Shown here one piece after another: positions 48,105 to 57,689 of a stretch of DNA of 64,000 bases. The stretch covers positions 32,507,501 through 32,571,500 of the forward strand of contig CM066735.1 of assembly GCA_033961575.1 (NCBI GenBank). The letters are read 5' to 3'. The position numbers and the translations under genes are program-made. This DNA comes from Aselliscus stoliczkanus. Taxonomy: Eukaryota > Chordata > Mammalia > Chiroptera > Hipposideridae. The notes under the pieces are model-generated. The model worked only from the letters and a program-made list of their open reading frames with translations, ran no database searches and was not told the origin of the DNA. The stretch's first letter is position 1; every line of letters starts with the position of its first letter.

Positions 48105-48860
48105 TTTCAACATGTCCTTACAGCTTTTCCCACACTCAGCAGCCTCCTTTCAGCTTATTCTAAAGCAACTGCATGAGTATCAAGCTTCTTACTGGCTCCT
48201 CCTCACCATTAAGAGCTCAAAATGCTGGAGTATCCCACTGCTTTATCTACAATCATTGCCCTGTGGATGTCACCCAATCTCACCACTAGAAGTTCATCCT
48301 CATTCTGATGACTTCTAAACTCCTATCTCCAACCCAGACTGTCCTTGGAACTCTAAACTCATGTGTCCAACTGCCAATTTGGATATCTAATTGGCATATT
48401 AATTCCACACATCTAAAACTAATCTCTGATCTGCTCATCTCTTAGTGTTTCCCATCTCATTAAACCACAATTTTATTCTTGCACTTGCTCAGGTTTTAAA
48501 CTTTGGAGGCATTCTTTTCTTCTCTTACTCTCTTTCTCTCTCTCTCCCCTCCCACCTGCCCCAATATCCCATTCATCAGCATACCCAGTCAGCTATACCT
48601 TCAGAATGTATCTAGACTCTAAATACTCCCTCCACCCACATTACCAATAATCTGGTCCCTCCACCCTCATTACTAATAATCTGGTCCATGTCTGGTCTAT
48701 ATTATCCCAACAGTCTCCTCATCTTCTCTTATCCTGCTCCCACCTCAAATCTATCCTCAGGCATTTAAGGAGCTTCAGAATCTAAAACCTCTCTGCTTCC
48801 CAGGCTAATTTCCAACCTCTTTACCTGAGTTCCAGGCCGATTGACTCTTGCTCAGTGCTT
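48105..48860 (+). repeat. L2 LINE, 3' half
   Basis: Sense L2 in good order: tgacttctaaactcctatct, catgtgtccaactgccaatt, aaaactaatctctgatctgc, cagtcagctataccttcag, cccaacagtctcctcatctt. One of the longer L2 matches here. No frame survives. Confidence 0.65.
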
Positions 48861-49011
48861 TTCATTCTTAGTGCTTTTCCACTTTTCTCTTTAATGGGTG
48901 GGTACAATACAAAACTTAGAGGATTCAGAGTTGGAAGACCTGGGTATAAGTAGCATCTCCACTACTTACCAGTTATGTACACATAAACCATTTTACTCCT
49001 CTTACTCAAAT

Positions 49012-49168
49012 TATTTTTTAATATTTAAATTAATTTATTTTCCAATTACATTTGACATACAATATTATATTAGTTTCAGGTGTACACCATAGTGGTTAGG
49101 CATTTATATACCTTACAAAATGATCACCCTGATAAGTCTAGTACACATCTGACACATCAAATTACTTT
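49012..49168 (-). repeat. L1 3' end, antisense, 5'-truncated
   Basis: About 155 bp of antisense L1 3' UTR: ttttccaattacatttgaca, tattagtttcaggtgtacac, acaaaatgatcaccctgata. The probable duplicated target is tcaaattatttt on the left and tcaaattactttt on the right. Confidence 0.75.
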
Positions 49169-49184
49169 TAAAATGAGAATATCA

Positions 49185-49616
49185 GGCCGGCCGAGTGGCG
49201 CATTGGTTAAGAGTTGGCTTGGGATGCCAGCGGCCCCGGTTCGGATCCCACATATGAGGGCCAGTGACACTGCCCTCTACAGCTAACAATAGCTCCACCT
49301 GGAGCTGGGCTGTGAGCCCCGGGGACGGTGTAGGCTGCAGCCCCTGCTGCAGTGGGCTGTCATAGGCTACAGTGAGTGGCCGGCAGCCAGCGTGAGCTGC
49401 CAATAGCCACAGTGAGCGACCATCCAGAGGCCAGCGACTGATCTTCCACATCCGGGAAGAGCGCAATGATGATACCAACATGGGCCAGTGAAGCAATGTC
49501 CACCACAACTAGACTGAAAAACAAAAAGACAGCAACTTGTCTGTTCCCCTTCCCCAATTCCCTAGCGCTGTTCCCCTCTCCCGATTCCCCAATAAAATCT
49601 TAAAAAAAAAAAAAAA
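49185..49616 (+). mobile_element. tRNA-derived SINE, full-length long form
   Basis: About 432 bp with an intact B box GGTTCGGATCC at 49239-49249 and an A-box-like TGGCGCATTGG. The second module starts tacagctaacaatagctcc. The 3' end is CCCCAATAAAATCTTAAAA with a pure A tail. The duplicated target aaatgagaatatca lies at 49171-49184, and again directly after the tail. It is the best-preserved long copy in the window. Confidence 0.95.
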
Positions 49617-49739
49617 ATGAGAATATCAATACCATGAGTTCTATGAAGCTGTTATAAAATGTATTAGATATATGAGAGCGGTTGAAAAAAATTCAAGTGC
49701 TATAGAAATATTTAGTATTCACTATCATCTAGTCCTTCC

Positions 49740-51017
49740 TATCTAAAACCCAGTTCACACGTATTTAATGAAGCATTTCCAAGATGAACTAGTAAAAGAA
49801 TATCTCTTTCTTTTATAGTCCTGCTGTACTGTTTGTTGCAAGATTTATTATATTTCATATCAACTTATATTATTGAACAGGTATTTCAAAATTGTAATGC
49901 TGTTTAACCTTCCACAAATTTAAAAGGTGTCTTACATGAAACTGACCTTACTCTGCATTTTTTTTATAACCATCTATATACTTATTCTATTACTCCTGAC
50001 CATCCTATAATCTCTTTGCAGGAAAAGGCACTCTCTCCAAGATACTCTTGAATTCCTCATATATCCCACAGGTGCCTCGTAAAATAAATGCACACAATTT
50101 TATTACTGATATGGCTATTGGGATTCAATGAACAGGAATTGCTTTAACATCTCATGATGAACAAAACTCATGCTTCCCATATTGAAAGAAATGTCTAGTA
50201 TGGCCCTAAAAGAGAAAGAACATTATGGGTTGCGTCCAAAAGTGAATAAAGCTGTGGCATGATGGTCTTTTAATAAACACATAATTGTGACATATTCTTA
50301 AATATTAGTTCATGCTAAATGCCTGTCCCAAGCATAATCTCCACAAGGAGAAATAGTTACCAAATTGTATGTTTATAAATTTTAAACTTTTTGGAGTCCA
50401 CTGTGTCAAAAATCCAAACTCAAAGAGTTTCAAGAAAAATAAGCAAGCTGTCAGAATCTCTTGAGCCTGTTTTGTTTCACATGTTTTAGTTGCAAACAAT
50501 TACTGAAGTAAATGCTTACTGATTTCTCTACTACAGTGATGCAGAAAATATAAAACAGGTTTAAAGAAAACTCAAAGTTGTGAAACCAAAATTTTGGAAA
50601 CGATTTTGATTCCTTGGCAGAACAGTTCCACAGACATGACACTGAATTTTTTTTAAAAAGGCAAAATATATAGAGAGAGAGGCTGAAAGAAGAAACCTGA
50701 GTTTGCTTCTGATAAAATTACTAGACTGAGCTGTAGGCCTAGTTCAAAGAGCTCATTTACTAAGGGTGAATAAAACTAATTGTTGTTTGTTTGTTTTTTT
50801 AATTGGCTAGTCACACAATCATTCTTGCATGGATAAGCCTGAAGAAACTGCAATAATTAATCTAAAATTAATTAAATATATCTTATCTTCTTTCTTTTAA
50901 TTTAAATAATTCCCTACTTTTCACCTACATCCACCAGAAATTCACCATGTATTCTGGTGCTGGGTTTTCTGTGTTTTAATTCTGCTTTCGTTATGTCTTC
51001 AATGGGAGCAGCAGTAT
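49740..51017. other. No gene seen
   Basis: About 1.3 kb of AT-rich, unique-looking DNA. Minus-strand frames of 63-64 codons (50305-50642) show no domain. Confidence 0.45.
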
Positions 51018-51265
51018 GAGACAGCTGTTCAAAGCTGGGACTTTGGAGTCAAGCCACCTTTGTTCAAATCTTGGCCCTGCCACTGACTAGCTTTGTGACT
51101 TAGGATAAATTACTTAACCACTCTCAGCTTCCTCCGTTACACTGGTATTTTAAAAGTATCTATTTCATAGGACCTTTATGAGTATTAGAATAGTTTTACT
51201 TAATATATTAAAACAACTTGATACATAGTAAGTGCTATATTCACTATTATTAATTTTAATTAACT
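51018..51265 (+). repeat. MIR SINE, near full length
   Basis: Sense MIR running from aaagctgggactttggagtc through caaatcttggccctgccact, gctttgtgacttaggataaa and acatagtaagtgctatattc. Confidence 0.88.
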
Positions 51266-51288
51266 ATAAGGGTCATCACACATTTACT

Positions 51289-51630
51289 TAAGGGGTCAGA
51301 AAGTAAATAATTTAGGTTTGCAAGAGCTCTATGCTAACTTGAGTGGTCGCACCTACTCAACTCTGCTGTTGTAGCATGAAATCCATCATAGACAATGCAT
51401 AAAAGAATGAACAGAGGGAGCCGGCCGAGTGACGCGGTGGTTAAGCGCTGGCTTGGGAAGCCAGCGGCCCTGGTTCGGTCCCATATGTGAGGGCCAGTGA
51501 CACTGCCCTCAAATAAAAAAAAATTTTAAAAAAATAAAAAAAAAGAATGGACAGAGCTATGTTTCAATAAAATTTTTGTTATATAAAACTTTTATTTGCA
51601 AAAACAAGTCAGCACTTTGCTAACTCCTAA
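51289..51630 (+). mobile_element. hAT-Charlie MITE (MER58-like) split by a SINE
   Basis: It begins aaggggtcagaaagtaaata and continues through cctactcaactctgctgttg and catagacaatgcataaaaga. It resumes after the SINE with gagctatgtttcaataaaat and ends gcactttgctaactcctaa. Same family as 26573-26757. Confidence 0.78.
51417..51540 (+). mobile_element. tRNA-derived SINE, short form
   Basis: The head gagccggccgagtgacgcgg is followed by A-box-like TGACGCGGTGG and GGTTCGGTCCC. It ends after CACTGCCCTC in an A-rich tail. The duplicated target is aaaagaatgaacagag at 51401-51416 and aaaagaatggacagag from 51541. Confidence 0.93.
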
Positions 51631-51639
51631 ACTATAATG

Positions 51640-52329
51640 ATTAGAAAACTGCTCCTATCTTAGAAATGCACTGTAGCATTATTACACTAAAAAGACAAGC
51701 AGAGTCACTCCTAGAATAGAATGAGGGTATCTGCCTCATTGGACAATCGTGGCATTTTTCATTGGTAAGAGTCTGTGGAATGAGTCTGAGAAGCAACTGA
51801 TGATGCTTTTGGAAAACAGATTAGGAATCATAACTTTGATTTTTTGAGTACACAGGTACTCTCTCTTTACTTCAGCCCCTAATTCTAACCATTTCCAGTA
51901 TTTATCACTCTTAATCATTCTATTCCCCTTTCAATGTTGCATTTGATGCTAATTTGAACCAAATCTCACTTCTATAAAAGTAGGTTTGTGTGTTTTTAAA
52001 TCCAGGGAGGGAAGGAGTGCAGGGGGTGCCAGTAAACAGGAAAACAATAGGGAAGGGGAGGTGACAAGGTAATTAATTATGGCCCCAGAGTTAAGAACTA
52101 AATGGGAGTCTGGAAAATCACAATAAATAGGGAGGATTTAGTACACCAACTCCTTTGTGAAATGAGACATATAAGTCAGGGCAGAAGGAAATTTTTAAAC
52201 AATGAAAGATATTTAAACAACGAAAAAAATCTTTGTTTACCAATGTAGTTACCATTTCCCATGCTCCTCTTTCCTTCAAGTAGGTTCAGTTTCATCTGTT
52301 GTTCTTTGCCATCTACTCAAAGGACATGT
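51640..52329. other. No gene seen
   Basis: Unique-looking sequence with a purine-rich patch at 51,985-52,070. Confidence 0.45.
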
Positions 52330-52628
52330 CGGGTAAGTTGAACAGTGATAAATCCTTTCAGTTTTTTTATGTCTGAAAAAGTATTTCACCTTCATTTTTG
52401 ACAGATATTTTCACTGGGTAAAGAACTAAGTTTGAAATGTTTGGCTTTAGTACTTGGAAGACATTGCTCTACTGTCTAGTAGCTTGCATTATGATGAGAA
52501 ATCTGCCGTCATGCTTATGTTTGCTCCTCCATGTATAACACCTTTGTATGTCCCTCTGTAATGCATTCTATTCTCTCTACTTCTTTTGTATTTTCTCTTT
52601 ACCACTGGATTTAAGAAATACCATGATG

Positions 52629-53054
52629 GGGCCGGCCGAGTGGCGCATTGGTTGAGCGCTGGTTTTGGGATGCCAGCGGCCCCGGTTCGGATCCCACATG
52701 AGGGCCAGTGACACTGCCCTCTACAGCTAACAACAGCTCCACCTGGAGCTGGGCTGTGCAAGCCCCGGTGATGGTGTGGGCTGCAGTGGGCTGCCATAGG
52801 CTACAGTGAGTGGCCCACAGCCAGTGTGAGCGGCTGGCAGCCAAGCATGAGCTGCCAATAGCCGCGGTGAGCGACATCCAGAGGCCAGCGACCGGAAGAG
52901 CGCAATGACGATACCAACAGTGAAGCAACATCCTCCGCAACTAAACTGAAGAACAAAAAGACAGCAACTTGTCTGTTCCCCTTCCCCGATTCCCCAACGC
53001 TGTTCCCCTCCACCAATTCCCCAATAAAATCTTTAAAAAAAAAAAAAAGAAAGA
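52629..53054 (+). mobile_element. tRNA-derived SINE, full-length long form
   Basis: The GGGCCGGCCGAGTGGCGCAT head is followed by an intact B box GGTTCGGATCC at 52684-52694. It has the second module, the CCCCAATAAAATC 3' end and an A/GAAA tail. A perfect 16-bp target duplication, aagaaataccatgatg, lies at 52613-52628 and 53055-53070. It carries small internal deletions relative to 49185-49616. Confidence 0.95.
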
Positions 53055-53671
53055 AAGAAATACCATGATGATGTGACATAGTGCAGTGTTGTTCATGTTT
53101 CTGGTACTTGGAGTTTGTTGAGAGTGTTGAATCTACATTATTGTTTTCATCGGATTTAGAAATTTTCAGCCATAATTTCTTCAAATAGTTTTCTAGACTT
53201 TGTTCTGCCATGCCACTCACAACCTTATTGATCTCTTCTCCTTCAGGAACTCCAATTACTGATGTTGTCCCACAGCTCACTGAAGCTCTGTTTATGCTTT
53301 TAAAGTCTTTGTTATTTTTGTATTCCATTTTACATAGTTTCTTGTGTTGTGTTCAAGGTCATTAATCTGTTCTTCTGCAATGTATAATCTGTTGGTAATA
53401 CCATCCAGTGTATTTTTGATCTCAGATATATCATTTCTGGAAATTAGATTTGGGATTTTTTATATCCTTCATGTCTCCACATAATATGGTAAATTTTTTT
53501 TCTGGCATCTTGAGCATATAAAAATACAAGTTTTATAATAATTATTTTAATGTCTCTGTCTACTAGTTCTATCATCTATATCATTTCAGAGACATTTTTA
53601 TTTGATTGATTTTTCTCTTCATTGTGAATCATATTTTTGTGGTTCTTTGCAAGCCCGGTTGAGTTTTGAGC

Positions 53672-54645
53672 TTCTTTTTTATTATAAAGACAGTACAATA
53701 TTACATAAAATTTGGAGAAATTTTTTAAAATTTTAATAAGCTTTTCATTGTTACATTTTCTCACTATATTTTGTCTACATTCATCTGTATTTTACATACT
53801 TTACATACTGGAACTATCATTATTATTATTATTATTATTTTTTTTTTTTTTTTTTTTTTTTTAGGGCAGTGTCACTGGCCCTCATATGTGGGACCCGAAC
53901 CGGGGCCGCTGGCTTCCCAAACCAGCGCTTAACCACTGCGCCACTCGGCTGGCCCAGAACTATCATTATTATTGCTTACAAACATTCGGATATAAAAAAT
54001 GGGAAGTGTACATATATCTATCACTCTTATGAAAAATACAAACTCTGACATTCTTACCAGTCCTTATCCACATTCATTTCTCATTTTTATAGTTGTAATC
54101 ATAACATGTAGTTAAATTAATATTTCTGTGTTGTTATTTTATATTATATAAGTATTTAATATGCCCATATTTTCTTTTTCATTACTTTTTCCTCTGAAAT
54201 ATTTCAAATTTTGAAAAATCACAAAGTAATTTATGCTTATTTTATAGGTAAAAATTTAATTAGATGAAAGAAAAAAAAATGTATATATAGTCTCCACATC
54301 CTAATCCAGTTCCATTTCCTCAGGTAACAAACACTAACAGCCTGGTATGTAGCGTTTCATATGTTTTTCTATTTCTTTCTGTATCTCTTATGTGTAAACA
54401 ATATATAAACAAACGTATACTTTTTGTTTGTGGGTTTTGGGGGGAAACTTGGTTTTTTTTTTTCTTTTTCATTTATTACACTATGAATAACTCTCTAGAT
54501 TAACAGATATATGTTTAACAAATTCTCTCCAATATCTTCATTATATTCTCTACTAAGGATATAACATATTTTGGTCACTATTTTCCTAAGATAGACAGTC
54601 CCATTGTTTCCAGTATTTTTGCCTCTTAAAAAATGCTGCAATACT
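53672..54645 (-). repeat. L1 3' region inserted into the older L1
   Basis: Antisense old L1 3' sequence: tcttaccagtccttatccac, cccattgtttccagtatttt, aaaaatgctgcaatactg. To left and right the host L1 reads on (ctttgcaagcccggttgag, then gattgcatgccagatgcaa), which is why I treat this as an insertion. A SINE sits inside it at 53828-53956. Confidence 0.5.
53828..53956 (-). mobile_element. tRNA-derived SINE, short form
   Basis: Minus-strand copy with a T-rich (plus strand) tail, agggcagtgtcactggccct, ggacccgaaccggggccgct and the head complement ccactcggctggccc. The duplicated target gaactatcattattatt flanks it at 53811-53827 and from 53957. Confidence 0.92.
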
Positions 54646-55429
54646 GATTGCATGCCAGATGCAATACTGGTTAAGTTGTAAATTGTTAGTTGTTGAATAT
54701 GTTTATATTCCTATAAATACTCTTTTGTTATGGGAATCAGTTAGGTTACTTGGATCCTTGCTGGTCTTTTTTTTCAAACTTTGTTAGGTAAAGACCAGAG
54801 CAGTGTTTAGTCTAGAGCTAAGTTTTTCCCAATACTGTGGAAAAACTCTCTTCAGTATTCTACCTGATGGCCAATAAATTATGGGCTTTTTCCACTCTCT
54901 TTGGTAAGAATAGAATACTATAACTTGCTCTGCGTGAGCTCTGAGGGTTTTCTGCTTTTATCCTTTTGAATCGTTATTTCCTGAGCCCTGGCTAGTCGTT
55001 TTACATGCACACACTAATCAGGAGTCAACTGAATATTGGGTTGGATGCTCTGCTGAATAAAATATAGGGATTCTCTGTAGGTCTCCAGAATTATTTATCT
55101 GTGCAGCTCTCTCTTCTCTGAAACTGACCTGCAAACACTAGCTGCCTTGGACTCTCTGCATTCCCAGATCCATCTCAACACTGGGAGACTTCTGGTCTCT
55201 GCCTGTATTCTCCAACCCTGTTCTACAGATAGTAAGCTGGTGCAATCATAGGGCACTCCTTATTTATTCCATATCTCCCAAAGACCATTGTCCTTTTGTT
55301 GCCTGATGCCCACTGTCTTGGGAAAGACTGCTCCATATATTTTGTCCAGTTTTTTGGTTGCTTCAGGCACAATGATAAATCTGGTCCCTGTTACTCCATC
55401 CTGGCCAGAAGCAGAAGTTCACATAGCTT

Positions 55430-56140
55430 GAATTTATTAAGATTTTATCCAATCCCATATCAATAAATATGATCATTCCAGTTGGAGCAAGTTTTCTTTA
55501 AGTAATGAACTTCCATATAGAAAACCTTACTAATGAAACAGTTTAAACATTATAATTCTGCAGAAATTTATAAGGCTATTAAGAGATAGTCTCACTCAAA
55601 GCTCAGTACTAGCTTACATGCTCACTCATGACTCAACGGGTAAGCCCAATTTGGAGCTATGAGAAGGACTGGTGTTGAGGGAAACAGCTACCATCTTGAA
55701 GAAAGACCTAAAGTAAAAAGATCAGAAGAATTTCTTTAGAGTAGAAAAATCTCTATAGCCACCCCCACATCAAGGCCAAGTAAGAATGACTGAACATAAT
55801 GCAGAGGCACCAATATAAAGAATGCAAAAGTTTAAAGGGCAAGCATCATTGGGGTACCCAGACTATGAGCTATGCAAAAGCAACGTGTGAAGTAGGCTAG
55901 GGTTATCCTTAGAGATGCTTTTCCACCTTCTTAGTTTCCGTGTTCTAGTACATTTATGAAATGGACCTAATCTTTCATGTTATTTTCATATCAATGACAA
56001 TATTTACCCAGCATAGAGTATTTGTGTTTTAAAGGAAAAAGGCATAGAGAGAGCAATCCTTAATTCAGAGAACTCATTAATGGCATATTTTCAAGAAACC
56101 ATTATGAATCAATGAATGACACACTGTAGTGTGAATGACA
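55430..56140. other. No gene seen
   Basis: Unique-looking AT-rich sequence between the old L1 5' end and the composite SINE. Confidence 0.45.
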
Positions 56141-56155
56141 CTGAGAGATCTTTCT

Positions 56156-56688
56156 TTTTTTAAAAAAAGATTTTATTGGGGAATTGGGGCAACAGTGTTG
56201 GGGAATTGGGGAAGGGGAATTGGGGGAGGGGACCAGCCAAGTTGTTGTTCTTTGATCTTCATTGTGGAGGGCGCCAGTCGCCATCTGGCTTCCTGTGGGC
56301 AGCTTATGGCCGCTAAGCTCAAGGTGCTGTGTTCAATCTTAGTTGTGGGTGGGCATAGCCACCATCCCATTCAGGAGTAGAACCAGCAGCCTTGTTGTTA
56401 AGGGCACACGCTCTATCCACTTGAGCCATCCAGGCAGCAGCTCAGCTTAAGGTGCCGAGCTCAACCTGTAATTGCAGGTGGGCATAGTCCACCATTGAAC
56501 AGGCAATATTGCTGTTACACCAGCTGAGCCATCCTGCCACCTGTTGGCAGCTCAGGGAAAGCTCAGCTAGGGAGCAGCATTCACTGGTCCATGTGGGATC
56601 GAACCAGTGGCCCTGTTGCTCAGAGCACAACTCTTAATCAACTGAGCTCTAAGCCAACTCTTAATCAACTGAGCCACTCAGCCATCCC
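56156..56688 (-). mobile_element. Composite SINE with three tRNA-like modules
   Basis: A 533-bp element flanked by a perfect 15-bp duplication, ctgagagatctttct at 56141-56155 and 56689-56703. Read on the minus strand, three A-box-like segments recur: GGCTCAGTTGATTAAGAG (itself duplicated at the head), GGCTCAGCTGGTGTAACAG, and GGCTCAAGTGGATAGAGCG. The first module has a B-box-like GGTTCGATCCC. The 3' end is the same CCCCAATTCCCC / CCCCAATAAAATCTTTT tail as in the long-form SINEs. The 60-81 codon frames on both strands are SINE artefacts. Confidence 0.9.
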
Positions 56689-56703
56689 TGAGAGATCTTT
56701 CTA

Positions 56704-57680
56704 ATTCACTTCCATTCATACTCACAGACCCCCACCACCAACTTCACGTATTTGCACCATCTGCTCCAAGATAGTTTAAGCATAATAATTGGGAATGGTC
56801 AGGATTTCAGGATAGCACCATAACTCATCTAATATGAGGAGTTCAGGGGTTATAATACTTAAAAGTACACTCAGAGCTACATTTCTACCAATTAAAGAAT
56901 ACGATTTCCTTTGAGGCCCTGTAACTGAAAGGTTATACAGGAAATTTTGAATGAATGTAAATGTCAATTGAAGTTAAAAGTTGTATTATTAAAAATTTGA
57001 ATAATCATCTAAGAAGAGATTAAAGAAATTCTGATTATTTTTTTATTGTAAAAAGGAAATAGAAAAACCTTATTATTTAAAAAAATCAGATATTGAATGA
57101 TGGTGAGTTGCTTCTCTATTTTTTTCAAAATCAATAAGAGAGAATGCATTAAATATCAAAAGATACAGAAACATATTCCTGATCCACTTAACTAGAAAGT
57201 TTAGGGAAACAAAATTTTAGCTCTTCCTGCAGGTTAAAGAGTAATCAAATTTGCCTAAATGCAGCACTAGTCAGTGTAGGTCACTTGTCTGCTGCATCAC
57301 TCAAGCAGTATCTTTCCCTGGAAAATCATAATGGTTAGTTTGAGTTATCTATATTCTTCCCCCATGAAATTTGACTTGAATCCTTTCAAGTGAAGGGCAT
57401 AAAAATGTTTACACTTACAATGAAGTCTTCACAAATAATTCATGAATCCTGAAAAGTCAGCTAAAACAAATTGTAGCTTAATCATTATGAAATTCCCATG
57501 TTAACAAAATTAGATATATGATATATTCTCATAGAAGACATTATGGTTATATTTAATATGTAATAATAAATGAGTTTTAAATACAGCCATTTAATCATCA
57601 TGATGTTTAAGTTCTATATGGAAATGCCTGATGATGTTAAACATTTTGAAGAACCTTTCAACATGTAGTCCTCTTTAGAG
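56704..57680. other. No gene seen, AT-rich
   Basis: About 1 kb with no recognised repeat and no frame above about 65 codons. Confidence 0.5.
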
Positions 57681-57689
57681 GCTGCTGTT

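Larger units (their letters stand above)
48905..49735 (+). repeat. MIR SINE split by an L1 fragment and a SINE
   Basis: The left part, 48905-49010, reads as sense MIR (gttggaagacctgggtataa, ctacttaccagttatgtaca). After the L1 piece and SINE it continues at about 49617-49735 (atgagaatatcaataccatg, aagctgttataaaatg), matching the next part of MIR. Two separate insertions therefore hit one old MIR. Confidence 0.6.
52330..55425 (-). repeat. Old L1 (L1MC/ME-like) 5' region, antisense, with insertions
   Basis: The plus strand reads as antisense L1M 5' sequence: tctgaaaaagtatttcacct, aaattttcagccataatttc and tgttgtcccacagctcactg. After insertions it continues ctttgttaggtaaagaccag and gtccagttttttggttgctt, ending near ggtccctgttactccatcct at 55,420, the complement of the L1 start. 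It is broken by a SINE at 52629 and by an L1 3' fragment at 53672 that itself holds a SINE. The 175-codon minus-strand frame (52801-53328) fuses SINE and L1 DNA and is not a gene. Confidence 0.7.

Noticed and set aside
49185..49260. tRNA gene with A and B boxes
   Set aside because: The boxes belong to a SINE head. The sequence does not fold as a complete tRNA and is followed by SINE body, A tail and target duplication.
52801..53328. 175-codon minus-strand frame
   Set aside because: It runs from old L1 sequence through a poly-T tail into the antisense of a SINE, so it cannot be a gene.
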